Origin: Sinanaerobacter chloroacetimidivorans
Lineage (GTDB): Bacteria; Bacillota; Clostridia; Peptostreptococcales; Anaerovoracaceae
Direction: 5' to 3'
Length of the DNA: 64,000 nucleotides
NCBI RefSeq assembly: GCF_018128545.1
Contig: NZ_JAGSND010000007.1
Location: 62,001-126,000 of the forward strand
Positions 23,190-31,906 of this stretch are shown here, piece by piece. How positions within the stretch are numbered: the first letter of the stretch is position 1; each line of letters begins with the position of its first letter. The translations under genes and the position numbers were made by a program. The notes under the pieces are model-generated. The model was given only the letters and a program-made list of their open reading frames with translations, made no database searches and was not told the origin of the DNA.

Positions 23190-24473
23190 ATGAGTAAAAA
23201 AATCCAGTATATGAACACGGCAGAATTCGAGGAATTACTTAAAAACAGCGATAAACCTATCATTTTGGACTTTTTCTCCGATGACTGCCCGCCATGTGAT
23301 GTTCTGGCACCGATCTATGAAAAAATGGCTGAAAAGTATGGCGATTATATAAGTTTTGCAAAGATCATGCGTCAGGATAATCGTGAACTTGCATTGAGAT
23401 TTGGAGTTACGGGAAGCCCCACGGTTCTTTTCTTTAAAAATGGCGAAGAGATTGGGAGCAGGCTTAGCGGTTTTATGACAAAACCACAAGTCAGGAAAGC
23501 AATTGAAGAAATTTTGGGAGATGTAATACCCCCTTCACCTATACAAAGAATTGACTGTGATCTTTTAATCCTGGGCGGTGGCCCGGCTGGTTTGACCGCG
23601 GGGTTATATGCCGGGAGAGCGAAACTAAACACAGTAATTGTTGAAGAAAGCATTTGTGGCGGACAGGCGGCTTCTACAAATCATATCGCCAATTACCCTG
23701 GGACAGAAGGCGCTATTAACGGAAAAGTTTTAACTGAGAATATGAAAAACCAGGCATTATCTTTCGGTGTAAGGATCGACGATTTAAAGGAAATATTCGA
23801 AGTGAAACTGGAGGGAACGGAAAAATATATACGAACGGAAGATACCGAATATTATGCGAAAGCAATCATTTTAGCAACAGGCTCAAGACCGAGAGCTCTT
23901 GAAGCAGCCGGCGCGGAGGAACGGAAAGGCAGAGGAGTACATTACTGTGCAACCTGTGACGGAGCAATGTATGAAGGTGCCGATGTTATTGTAATAGGAG
24001 GCGGCAGCGCGGCAATCGAAGAAGCGGTATTTCTCACAAGATTTGCAGATCATGTAACGATTGTTCATCGAAGAGACGGATTCCGCGCGGCTCAGATTGA
24101 GCTGGATGAAGCCCGTGAAAATGACAAAATCACAATATTGACCAATAAAGTCGTTAAGGAAGTCGTTGGAGGAGAATTCGTTTTGAAAGAAGTTGTATTG
24201 AAGGATGTAAAAACAGGCAAAGAAGAGATCCTAAAGGCAGCAGGAGCTTTCGTCTATGTCGGGAATGATCCACAGACGCAGATGTTCAAAGACCAGGTTA
24301 ATTTGGATGAAATGGGGTATATTATAGCATCGGAGGACACAAAGACAAATGTGCCGGGTGTCTTTGCGGCGGGAGATGTTAGGACTAAATCTGTGCGTCA
24401 AGTCGCAACAGCTACATCCGATGGAGCAATTGCTGCCATTATGGCAGAAAAATATCTCGTTTCATTAAAATAG
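23190..24473 (+). CDS. Thioredoxin-thioredoxin reductase fusion protein
   Basis: 427 residues. N-terminal thioredoxin domain (residues 1-110) with active site C33-PP-C36 in FFSDDCPPCDVL and the cis-Pro GSPTVLFF. A short linker follows, then a complete low-Mr thioredoxin reductase with FAD motif LGGGPAGLTAGLYAGR, YCATCDGAMY redox CxxC and FAAGDVRTK. The order Trx then TrxR is opposite to the better known mycobacterial fusion. CPPC is less reducing than CGPC. It is 19 bp behind the radical SAM gene with AAAGGAG, so it may supply electrons or keep the Cys-rich peptide reduced. A terminator follows. Confidence 0.92.
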   Translation: MSKKIQYMNTAEFEELLKNSDKPIILDFFSDDCPPCDVLAPIYEKMAEKYGDYISFAKIMRQDNRELALRFGVTGSPTVLFFKNGEEIGSRLSGFMTKPQVRKAIEEILGDVIPPSPIQRIDCDLLILGGGPAGLTAGLYAGRAKLNTVIVEESICGGQAASTNHIANYPGTEGAINGKVLTENMKNQALSFGVRIDDLKEIFEVKLEGTEKYIRTEDTEYYAKAIILATGSRPRALEAAGAEERKGRGVHYCATCDGAMYEGADVIVIGGGSAAIEEAVFLTRFADHVTIVHRRDGFRAAQIELDEARENDKITILTNKVVKEVVGGEFVLKEVVLKDVKTGKEEILKAAGAFVYVGNDPQTQMFKDQVNLDEMGYIIASEDTKTNVPGVFAAGDVRTKSVRQVATATSDGAIAAIMAEKYLVSLK

Positions 24474-24488
24474 TCGATTATATAAATC

Positions 24489-24513
24489 AAAGCCGCCATG
24501 AACGGGCGGCTTT
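24489..24513 (+). terminator. Terminator after the thioredoxin fusion gene
   Basis: Stem AAAGCCGCC / GGCGGCTTT with short loop, ending the peptide-maturase operon. Confidence 0.75.
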
Positions 24514-24592
24514 CTGGCGGTTGGTAAATAGCATGGTTTTGCGAACATAATGGTATCAGAAGTATATAATAATCCAATAGGAGGTATGTTAT

Positions 24593-24982
24593 ATGTGTAA
24601 AGAACCTAAATTTTATAAGTGTAAGCATTGCGGTAAGGTTGTAAGCCTGTTCCGAGATACAGGTGTGCCGACAATCTGCTGCGGCGAGCAGATGGAAGAA
24701 ATTAAAGCCAATACGACGGATGCTGCGCAGGAAAAGCATGTTCCGGTTGTAACTGTGGAGGGGGATAAGGTTTCTGTTAAGGTTGGGAGCACACCACATC
24801 CGATGACAGAAGAGCACAGAATTGTATGGATCTATCTTCAGACAGAAAAGGGAGAGCAGCTGAATTGCGTTGATACAAAGGATAAAGCAGAGACCTGTTT
24901 TAAAATCTGTGATGACGACAAAATCATTGCGGTGTTTGAATACTGCAATCTTCATGGTCTATGGAAAGCCGATTACAAATAA
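24593..24982 (+). CDS. dfx: Desulfoferrodoxin (superoxide reductase)
   Basis: 129 residues. The N-terminal desulforedoxin domain KCKHCGKVV with TICCGEQM holds the Fe(Cys)4 centre. The C-terminal neelaredoxin domain has KHVPVV, STPHPMTEEHRIVW and EYCNLHGLWK giving the His4-Cys iron. It reduces superoxide to peroxide without making oxygen. AGGAGG before the ATG, terminator after: monocistronic. It marks the host as an anaerobe. Confidence 0.95.
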   Translation: MCKEPKFYKCKHCGKVVSLFRDTGVPTICCGEQMEEIKANTTDAAQEKHVPVVTVEGDKVSVKVGSTPHPMTEEHRIVWIYLQTEKGEQLNCVDTKDKAETCFKICDDDKIIAVFEYCNLHGLWKADYK

Positions 24983-25010
24983 AGAGAAGGTATTATATTT
25001 GCCAACAGCC

Positions 25011-25037
25011 AAAAGCGGTCATCACGGCCGCTTTTAT
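25011..25037 (+). terminator. Terminator after desulfoferrodoxin
   Basis: Stem AAAAGCGG / CCGCTTTT with a 9-base loop and trailing ATTAA. Confidence 0.75.
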
Positions 25038-25149
25038 TAATATCTGGTAAGTTTGGTGATGTAGTCACTGTTAATAATGGGAAAAGGATTTATGATAAAC
25101 TAAATTGCGATTTGTGCAAAGAAATAGATAACATAGGAGGAGGTTATAT

Positions 25150-25302
25150 ATGCTAAGAATGATAATCGGAGCAGCAATCGGAGGAGCCTTAGGCTTTGCG
25201 TATTATAAGTTCGTTGGGTGTTCATCGGGGACCTGTCCAATCACGTCAAAACCCTTGAACTCAATTTTATATGGAGCAGTGATGGGATTGTTGATAAGTT
25301 GA
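25150..25302 (+). CDS. DUF6132 family small membrane protein
   Basis: 50 residues, too short for many gene finders. Two hydrophobic glycine-rich segments (MIIGAAIGGALGFAYYK and ILYGAVMGLLIS) flank GCSSGTCPITSKP. This CxxxxCPITSxP core is the DUF6132 signature; function unknown. GGAGGAGG lies just before the ATG. It begins an operon-like run with a methyltransferase and thioredoxin reductase. Confidence 0.8.
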   Translation: MLRMIIGAAIGGALGFAYYKFVGCSSGTCPITSKPLNSILYGAVMGLLIS

Positions 25303-25341
25303 CTGTATAATGAAATTTTATCTGAAATCAGGGAGTACAAA

Positions 25342-25911
25342 ATGAAACATTCAAAGCAGTTGAGACTGGAGAATCCGATAAGAGTTATCGAACTAGATCC
25401 ATACGGGACTTTAAAAAGAATCAACGTTGATTCAAATGATGTTATATGTGATGTGGGTGCAGGAAGCGGCATTTTTACAATACCAGCAGCAAAATCAACG
25501 GGAAATCGGGTATATGCCCTTGAAACGGATCACGAGATGCTGGAAATCATTAAAAAGAAGGCTAAAAGCGAGGGACTGGCGAATATCGATCTGATTCAAG
25601 TAGAAGGCGATAATATTCAAATCAGTGATAAGACGGTCGATGTTGTATTAATGGCAACCGTACTGCATGAGATAGAGAATCGATCCGTCTTTCTAAGTGA
25701 GATTAAACGAATTTTGAAAACAGACGGAAAGATCGTGCTGATTGAATTCTATAAACATGAAACTCCGTTTGGACCGCCTGTATCGCATAGGATTTCCAGA
25801 GAGGAAGTTATAAAGGCAATGGATGAAACGGGATTTTTCAACTCAATGGAATTTGCCCTGGGCGATAATTTCTACTGTATAGTTTTTGAGAATGGAGCAA
25901 ATAGAAAATGA
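25342..25911 (+). CDS. Class I SAM-dependent methyltransferase
   Basis: 189 residues. Motif I VICDVGAGSGIFTIPAAK, acidic ALETDHEML, VDVVLMATVLHEI and RILKTDGKIVLIEFYK. The family of short methyltransferases with VLHEIENR and GPPVSHRIS is common in anaerobes beside ArsR, thioredoxin and permease genes; the acceptor is unknown. Its stop overlaps the start of the thioredoxin reductase gene (ATGA), giving coupled translation. Confidence 0.87.
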   Translation: MKHSKQLRLENPIRVIELDPYGTLKRINVDSNDVICDVGAGSGIFTIPAAKSTGNRVYALETDHEMLEIIKKKAKSEGLANIDLIQVEGDNIQISDKTVDVVLMATVLHEIENRSVFLSEIKRILKTDGKIVLIEFYKHETPFGPPVSHRISREEVIKAMDETGFFNSMEFALGDNFYCIVFENGANRK

Positions 25912-26846
25912 AAATATATGACTTAATCATAATCGGAGCAGGCCCTGCTGGGCTGTCAGCTGGAATTTACGCTGGAAGAGCGATGCTGGACACATTAATT
26001 ATAGAGAAAGACTTAGAGGGTGGTCAGATTCTGCAGACATCTGAGATAGAAAACTATCCTGGTTCACTTGACATCGAAAGCGGCCCGACGCTCATTGACC
26101 GAATGATTGAGCAAGTTAAGAAGTTTGGTGTTGATAAAGTAAGAGATACTGTAGTTGATGTTGCTCTTGATGGAGAAATAAAAGCTGTAAAGTGTGATAA
26201 AGAAACCTATCATGCAAAGACAATCGTTATAGCCGGAGGAGCTTCCGCTGTTCCGATTGGAGTTGAAGGGGAGGAAAAGTTCAGAGGCAGGGGCCTCTCA
26301 TATTGTGCGACTTGTGACGGCCCATTTTTCAGAGGTTTGAATGTTTATGTGGTCGGCGGCGGTGATTCGGCGATCCAGGAAGCATTATATCTTACCAAGT
26401 TTGCTAAAAAAGTTACAGTTATTCATAGGCGTCAAGAATTGAGAGCAGCTAAATCAATCCAAGAGAAGGCATTTAGAAATGAGAAAATCGACTTCATGCT
26501 TGATACCGTTATCAAAGAGATTCATGGCAGCGACGTAATTGAAGGCATGACGCTGGAAAATGTTAAGGATGGCAAGATTACAGAGATAAAGGCAGATCCA
26601 AACGATGGGACTTTTGGAGTCTTTGGTTTTGTTGGTTATAAGCCAAAGTCTGATCTATATTCCGGTAAACTCCATATGGAGAACGGCTATATTATAACGG
26701 ATGAAAATATGCGCACGAATATTCCAGGAGTTTTTGCGGCAGGAGATATCAGGAAAAAGAGCTTAAGGCAGGTTGTAACGGCGGTTGCGGACGGAGCGAT
26801 TGCAGCGGTACAGGCAGAAAAATATATCGAAGCATTGAAGAGTTAA
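25908..26846 (+). CDS. trxB: Thioredoxin reductase
   Basis: 312 residues. FAD motif IIGAGPAGLSAGIYAGR, ENYPG, active-site YCATCDGPFF, NADPH motif VVGGGDSAIQEALYLTK with HRR, and FAAGDIRKK. Full length for the low-Mr class. It transfers NADPH electrons to thioredoxins, several of which are encoded in this window, and to arsenate reductases that need them. Second such enzyme here besides the fusion at 23 kb. Confidence 0.94.
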   Translation: MKIYDLIIIGAGPAGLSAGIYAGRAMLDTLIIEKDLEGGQILQTSEIENYPGSLDIESGPTLIDRMIEQVKKFGVDKVRDTVVDVALDGEIKAVKCDKETYHAKTIVIAGGASAVPIGVEGEEKFRGRGLSYCATCDGPFFRGLNVYVVGGGDSAIQEALYLTKFAKKVTVIHRRQELRAAKSIQEKAFRNEKIDFMLDTVIKEIHGSDVIEGMTLENVKDGKITEIKADPNDGTFGVFGFVGYKPKSDLYSGKLHMENGYIITDENMRTNIPGVFAAGDIRKKSLRQVVTAVADGAIAAVQAEKYIEALKS

Positions 26847-26911
26847 TCCCGCTTAACGTCTTATACAGTAGATGAAGAAAATAGAAAGCTTAAGCAGATC
26901 GGTATAAACGG

Positions 26912-26948
26912 AAGCCATTTAAGGTGAAATTCTTAACTGGCTTTTTTT
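26912..26948 (+). terminator. Terminator after trxB
   Basis: Imperfect stem AAGCCA-TTAAG / CTTAA-TGGCTT with single-base bulges followed by seven T. Confidence 0.75.
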
Positions 26949-27020
26949 ATACGAAAAACCTCGTGGTCCTTAGTCAAGGGCAAGAGATTGCTCGATAATA
27001 AATATTTTTAATTCTAAGTA

Positions 27021-27080
27021 TTGACAAACACATAGATGAGTATTAATATATACATATTCCCATATAAGCATATGAGTATG
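27021..27080 (+). promoter_or_regulatory. Promoter and repeated operator elements of the 27-kb arsR operon
   Basis: TTGACA (27021-27026), 17-bp spacer, TAATAT (27044-27049). Near-direct repeats CATAGATGAGTAT (27031-27043) and CATATGAGTATG (27069-27080) flank the -10, with further CATAT halves between. Typical of an ArsR bound at its own promoter. Confidence 0.65.
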
Positions 27081-27114
27081 CAACGTAAATTGTTTAATCG
27101 GAAAGGAGCTCACA

Positions 27115-27462
27115 ATGAATCAATTAATAAATGTTTTTAAAATATTATCGGATGAAACAAGGCTTAGAATCGTAGTTCTCTTAGCGCAGCAGGAACTTTG
27201 TGTTTGCCAGCTTTGCGGTATTCTTGATGTATCTCAACCCAAAGTATCAAAAAACCTATCAAAATTAAGAGATATGAACCTGGTTATTGACGAAAGAAAA
27301 GAAAAGTTTGTTTATTACAAACTCAAGACTGATAATGCAGTTTTAACAAATACTATAGATAATATTTTAAACGATTTAGAAAAATATCCTCAACTGGCAT
27401 TGGATAAGAACAGGCTTATTGATAAGGAAAAATATTTAAATCAATGTTGTATTGATCAATAG
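27115..27462 (+). CDS. ArsR-family As(III)/Sb(III)-type repressor
   Basis: 115 residues: [16 protein letters not shown], then ELCVCQLC, the classic trivalent arsenic binding site, SQPKVSKNLSKLRDMNLV and a YYKL wing. A CC pair near the C-terminus could add a ligand. It is followed by a permease of the ArsP/YraQ family, MFS, Fe-S and CDF genes on the same strand, which it probably controls. AAAGGAG precedes the ATG. Confidence 0.9.
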   Translation: MNQLINVFKILSDETRLRIVVLLAQQELCVCQLCGILDVSQPKVSKNLSKLRDMNLVIDERKEKFVYYKLKTDNAVLTNTIDNILNDLEKYPQLALDKNRLIDKEKYLNQCCIDQ

Positions 27463-27502
27463 AAGACGAAGTTGAAATGATTTGATCCAGGGAGACGATT
27501 TT

Positions 27503-28507
27503 ATGATGATATTCGGATGGTTAAATGACCAATTACTTAAAATGGAGTGGCTTTCTAATCTTGTCACGCTATTAGTCGAGAAGGTTTTTGGACTAAGCGT
27601 TCAGGAAAGGTTAGGGGGCAGTATCCAGTTTTTCCTTTATGATGTTGTAAAAATATTTATATTGCTATCAGTGTTGATCTTTACAATATCTTATGTACAA
27701 AGTTTTTTCCCACCAGAGAGAACAAAACAAATACTTGGAAGGTATAACGGCATTTCGGCAAATATACTTGGAGCTTTGTTAGGGACCATAACGCCGTTTT
27801 GCTCCTGTTCTTCAATCCCCCTGTTTATTGGATTTACCAGCGCGGGACTTCCGCTAGGAGTTACTTTTTCCTTCTTGATATCCTCTCCGCTTGTCGATCT
27901 GGCGTCAGTTATTCTTCTTGCCAGCATATTTAACTGGAAAGTAGCAATTGCTTATGTATTGGTAGGACTTGTGCTTGCAGTAGTTGGAGGCACAATAATT
28001 AGCAAGGCGAAGCTGGAGAATTATGTGGAGCCTTTTGTCTACGGTAACAAGATAATAGACGTGGGGCAAGAAGAATTAACCAGAGCGGACCGGATAAATT
28101 TTGCGAAAGATCAGCTTAAGGATATTGTAAAAAAAGTCTGGATTTATATTCTGATAGGAGTTGGCATCGGAGCGGCGATTCATAATTGGATACCGGAAGA
28201 TATTATCTCCGCAGTGCTGGGCCAGGACAAGTGGTTTTCTGTACTTGTCGCAACTTTCGTTGGAGTGCCGATGTATGCTGACATATTCGGAACGCTCCCG
28301 ATTGCTGAGGCATTGGTTTTCAAAGGCGTTGGACTTGGGACCGTATTGTCATTCATGATGGGCGTTACGGCGTTGTCTCTTCCGTCGCTGATCATGCTGA
28401 AGCAAGTAGTTAAAACAAAGCTGCTCGCAGTATTTTTCAGTGTTGTAACGATTGGAATCATTATCATCGGATACGCTTTCAATATTTTTGGATACCTACT
28501 GATGTAA
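27503..28507 (+). CDS. YraQ/ArsP-family permease
   Basis: About 334 residues from the ATG at 27503 (CAGGGAG upstream). Eight or so helices in two repeats with the signatures LLGTITPFCSCSSIPLFIGFTSAGLPLGV and SFLISSPLVD in the first and VGVPMYADIFGTLPIAEAL in the second. The TPFCSCSSIP cysteines match ArsP, which exports trivalent organoarsenicals. Directly downstream of a CVC-type ArsR, so a role in arsenical or related thiophilic efflux is likely. Confidence 0.9.
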   Translation: MMIFGWLNDQLLKMEWLSNLVTLLVEKVFGLSVQERLGGSIQFFLYDVVKIFILLSVLIFTISYVQSFFPPERTKQILGRYNGISANILGALLGTITPFCSCSSIPLFIGFTSAGLPLGVTFSFLISSPLVDLASVILLASIFNWKVAIAYVLVGLVLAVVGGTIISKAKLENYVEPFVYGNKIIDVGQEELTRADRINFAKDQLKDIVKKVWIYILIGVGIGAAIHNWIPEDIISAVLGQDKWFSVLVATFVGVPMYADIFGTLPIAEALVFKGVGLGTVLSFMMGVTALSLPSLIMLKQVVKTKLLAVFFSVVTIGIIIIGYAFNIFGYLLM

Positions 28508-28594
28508 CATTATAAAGATCTCTTGAACCGGCCAAAAAACACTTCACATACAATCTTTCAAAAAATATAAAGTCATCTAAGGAGTTTTATTATT

Positions 28595-29770
28595 ATGGAT
28601 AAGAAAAAAATAATACCCATTCTCGGGTTTGCAGGTTTTGTCGCAATGGCTGATAACTGGGTGGTATCACCAATTCTGCCTTCGATTGCTCAGAATTTGA
28701 ACGTAGATATTGCGTCAGCTTCTATTGTCATTACAGCATATATGCTGCCATTTGGTCTGTTCCAGTTGTTGTATGGATATCTGGCAGAACGATTTGGGAA
28801 AAGGCAGGTGATTACCTTTGCCATTTCGATGTTTACAATTGCCACTGCGCTTTGCGCTTTTGCCGTTGCAATTCCTGATCTTGCAGCGTATAGAGCACTA
28901 ACAGGAATGTTCGCGGCTGCAATAATGCCGGTTTCGCTTGCCTTGATTGGCGACGTATTTCCAGTAGAAGAAAGGCAAACGGCAATTGGTTCCTTTATGG
29001 GAATGTCTTTCCTTGGACAGGGATTAAGCATGGCGATTGGCGGTTCAATTGCGTATTTCCTGAATTGGAGAGGTGTTTTCGGTGTTTACGCGGGGCTAGC
29101 AGTTCTTTCTTCTATCCTGTTGTTCACCATCGGCAAAAATATACCTTCAACAAAAAATAAGGATACGAAAGCATTAATGCCTTATATCAATATATTGAAA
29201 AACCGTTCCAGCGCAATTATCTATGCATTAGTTGTCTTTGAAGGAATCTTTCTAATTGGTTCGTTTTCATTTCTTGGTGGTTTTATAAAACAGGAATTTG
29301 ATATGAATAACTTTGTGATTGGAATGGTTATGACCGCTTTTGGAATAATGGCCTTGTTAGCAGGAAGAAGAGCAGGAAAGATAGCTGGCAAGATAGGTCG
29401 CAAGAAAACAGCAGTAATAGGTCTTAGCTTTGCATTTATTGCAGATATACTGTTAGTCACAATTGGAAACTTTTTACCAATTGTCATAATTGCAGTTGGC
29501 TTGATGGGATTTGGTTTTATGATGGCACATTCTACATTCCTTACGATCGCAACAGAATTTGCTGCGAAAGGAAGAAGTTTTGCTATGTCGCTTGTTGCAT
29601 TCTGCTTCATGGGCGGCGGCGGTATTGGAACTGCAATTGGCGGCAGGATTGTTGCCGCATCAAGTTTTGAAAACTTATATGCGATTTATGGTGTAGGGCT
29701 TTTACTAGTGACAATTAGTGTACTAATTGTGAAGAGCAGCTTTAAAATAAGCATCCAACAAAAAATATAA
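28595..29770 (+). CDS. MFS transporter (DHA1-type)
   Basis: 391 residues with twelve predicted helices; the loop 2-3 motif GYLAERFGKRQ and motif C-like GMSFLGQGLSMAIGG are visible. Drug:H+ antiporter-1 family efflux proteins look like this; substrate unknown. AAGGAG precedes the ATG. Preceded 87 bp upstream by the permease and followed at 34 bp by a SufC-like gene on the same strand. Confidence 0.88.
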   Translation: MDKKKIIPILGFAGFVAMADNWVVSPILPSIAQNLNVDIASASIVITAYMLPFGLFQLLYGYLAERFGKRQVITFAISMFTIATALCAFAVAIPDLAAYRALTGMFAAAIMPVSLALIGDVFPVEERQTAIGSFMGMSFLGQGLSMAIGGSIAYFLNWRGVFGVYAGLAVLSSILLFTIGKNIPSTKNKDTKALMPYINILKNRSSAIIYALVVFEGIFLIGSFSFLGGFIKQEFDMNNFVIGMVMTAFGIMALLAGRRAGKIAGKIGRKKTAVIGLSFAFIADILLVTIGNFLPIVIIAVGLMGFGFMMAHSTFLTIATEFAAKGRSFAMSLVAFCFMGGGGIGTAIGGRIVAASSFENLYAIYGVGLLLVTISVLIVKSSFKISIQQKI

Positions 29771-29804
29771 AATAAAAGTTAGACTTTTAGATTGGAGATG
29801 AAGC

Positions 29805-30557
29805 ATGTTAAAAATGATGAATGTCAATGTTACCTTAACCGGAAACAATGATAAGGCAGAAATATTAAAAGAAATAAGCTTGACATTAGAAAATAATAAA
29901 ATTTATGTAATCACTGGCCCTAACGGCGGTGGAAAATCTACGATTGCAAAATCTATCATGGGGATCATTCCGATAAATGGTGGACAAATCATTCTTGATG
30001 ACACTGATATTACTGACAAAAATATTACAGAGCGAGCTCAATTAGGTATTGGTTACGCCTTTCAAACACCTGCCAGATTCAAAGGTTTAAAAGTGAAAGA
30101 GATGTTGGATTTGGCAGCAGGGGAAAATAAGGTAGACAACTGTCAGATTCTATATGATGTTGGTTTGTGCGCGCAGGACTATCTTGATCGTGAAATCGAT
30201 TCGACTTTTTCGGGCGGCGAATTAAAACGAATCGAAATCGCTAGCATTCTTGCCAGAAAATTAAAAGTTGCTGTATTCGATGAACCGGAGGCAGGAATCG
30301 ATTTGTGGAGCTTTCACAGATTGACTGAGACGTTTGAAAAAATGCATCAAAAATACGATACAACTATAGTTATCATCTCCCATCAAGAACGTATTTTAAA
30401 GCTGGCTGATGAGGTGATTTTAATAGAGGATGGGACTGTCGGCAAAATAACAAGTCACGAAGAATTTTTAAAAGAAATAGCTCATCTTGATTCAGATTGT
30501 AATTGCAGAAATGACTGTATTAAAGGAGGTACTCAAGGTGCTGAATGCGGTAGATAA
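29805..30557 (+). CDS. sufC: SufC-like Fe-S assembly ATPase
   Basis: 250 residues. Walker A GPNGGGKSTIAKS, Q-loop AFQTPARFKGL, signature FSGGELKRIEIA and Walker B VAVFDEPEAGIDLW as in SufC. A Cys pair (CNCRNDC) sits at the C-terminus. With the overlapping SufB/D-like gene it makes a minimal SufBC-type scaffold, the ancestral two-gene form found in methanogens and many anaerobes. No sufS, sufU or sufD copy is adjacent. Confidence 0.9.
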   Translation: MLKMMNVNVTLTGNNDKAEILKEISLTLENNKIYVITGPNGGGKSTIAKSIMGIIPINGGQIILDDTDITDKNITERAQLGIGYAFQTPARFKGLKVKEMLDLAAGENKVDNCQILYDVGLCAQDYLDREIDSTFSGGELKRIEIASILARKLKVAVFDEPEAGIDLWSFHRLTETFEKMHQKYDTTIVIISHQERILKLADEVILIEDGTVGKITSHEEFLKEIAHLDSDCNCRNDCIKGGTQGAECGR

Positions 30558-31458
30558 AAAACTATTGGAAGAAGTGGCCGATTTACATGATGTGCCTCAG
30601 GGGGCATATAATATTCGAAAAAATGGTGAAGGAATCAGCCGAAATACCACGGCGAATATTGATATTGTAACAAAACAGGACAAGCCGGGCATCAACATTA
30701 TTATAAAGCCAAAAACAAAGGGCGAAAGTGTACATATTCCGGTTATTATTTCAAAAGAAGGGCTGAATGATACAGTCTATAATACTTTTGAAGTAGGGGA
30801 GGATTCGGATGTTCTAATCGTGGCAGGATGCGGAATTCACAATTCGGGTAGCGAAAAAGCACAGCATGATGGTATCCATGAATTTTTCGTGCGCAAGGGC
30901 GCTCATATGAAATATATAGAAAAGCATTATGGAGAAGGTGATGGCACCGGTGAGAGGGTTTTAAACCCTAAAACCATTATTGAAGTAGAAGAGGATGGCG
31001 TGGCAGAACTTGAAATGATTCAAATCAAAGGCGTGGATAAAACGATAAGAGACACCGAAGTAGTTCTTCATAAAAATGCCCGTTTAATTGTAACGGAGAG
31101 ATTACTCACCTATCTGGATCAAAATGCAGAATCCAACATCACTGTGGAGCTAGTAGGGGAGGACTCAAGCGCCCAAATCATCTCGCGTTCCGTAGCACAG
31201 GATGATTCAAAACAGATTTTTCATTTAAACCTGCGCGGGCACGCAAAATGCCGTGGACATATTCAATGCGATTCAATCATAATGGACAATGCCCAGGTAT
31301 CATCTATTCCCGAGATTTCAGCCTTTCATTCCGATGCTCAACTGATTCATGAGGCAGCGATCGGAAAGATCGCATCCGATCAGCTTACGAAGCTGATGAC
31401 ATTGGGACTGACAGAGAAAGAGGCTGAGGATACTGTTTTAAGAGGATTTTTGGGATAG
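30538..31458 (+). CDS. sufB: SufB/SufD-like Fe-S assembly protein
   Basis: 306 residues from a GTG start at 30538, chosen because AAAGGAGGT lies 7 bp before it; the gene overlaps sufC by 20 bp. The beta-helix region contains VLIVAGCGIHNSG, TERLLTYLDQNAESNI, GHAKCRGHIQCDSIIMDNA, SSIPEISAFHSDAQLIHEAAIGKI, the conserved SufBD core. It is shorter than canonical SufB and resembles the single-scaffold form. Works with SufC as cytosolic cluster scaffold. Confidence 0.9.
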   Translation: MLNAVDKKLLEEVADLHDVPQGAYNIRKNGEGISRNTTANIDIVTKQDKPGINIIIKPKTKGESVHIPVIISKEGLNDTVYNTFEVGEDSDVLIVAGCGIHNSGSEKAQHDGIHEFFVRKGAHMKYIEKHYGEGDGTGERVLNPKTIIEVEEDGVAELEMIQIKGVDKTIRDTEVVLHKNARLIVTERLLTYLDQNAESNITVELVGEDSSAQIISRSVAQDDSKQIFHLNLRGHAKCRGHIQCDSIIMDNAQVSSIPEISAFHSDAQLIHEAAIGKIASDQLTKLMTLGLTEKEAEDTVLRGFLG

Positions 31459-31543
31459 ATAAACTAACAATTAGTACATTGCCGTAAAAAACAACTGTAA
31501 AATAAACATTTGATAAAATAGCATAACTGAGGAGGATAAAATT

Positions 31544-31906
31544 ATGGAAAAAGAGAAAGTTTTCGAACAAATAAAAAAAGAGATGGGGGAAGTGCCTAAA
31601 CCGCTTGAAAACCTTGCTTCTCTTGATATGAACATTTTAATGGGACATCTTGAAGCAAAGAGAAATGCGTATGCGGGTGAAAGTCTTGATAAGAAGACAA
31701 AATCACTTATTGCATTGGCTGTGGGAATCGCAACGGATTCGCAGAGCTGCATCATGAACAATGTGAAGGCCGCTAAGAAAAACGGCGCTTCGACTGCGGA
31801 AATCATGGAAGCATATTCAGTAGCAAAGTTTTCAAAATCAGCTTCTTCTATTTCAGGCTTTGCTTCGGCCATGGAGTGGCTTTTAACCAATCGTGGTGAA
31901 GAGTGA
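31544..31906 (+). CDS. Carboxymuconolactone decarboxylase (AhpD-like) family protein
   Basis: 120 residues, all helical, with DKKTKSLIALAVGIATDSQSCIMNNVKAAKKNGASTAEIMEA. At the CxxC of redox-active AhpD-type proteins the sequence is SQSC: only the second Cys remains, so disulfide chemistry by the usual pair is doubtful. GAGGAGG before the ATG. Its stop overlaps the CDF gene start, so it belongs to the metal-efflux operon. Confidence 0.85.
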   Translation: MEKEKVFEQIKKEMGEVPKPLENLASLDMNILMGHLEAKRNAYAGESLDKKTKSLIALAVGIATDSQSCIMNNVKAAKKNGASTAEIMEAYSVAKFSKSASSISGFASAMEWLLTNRGEE

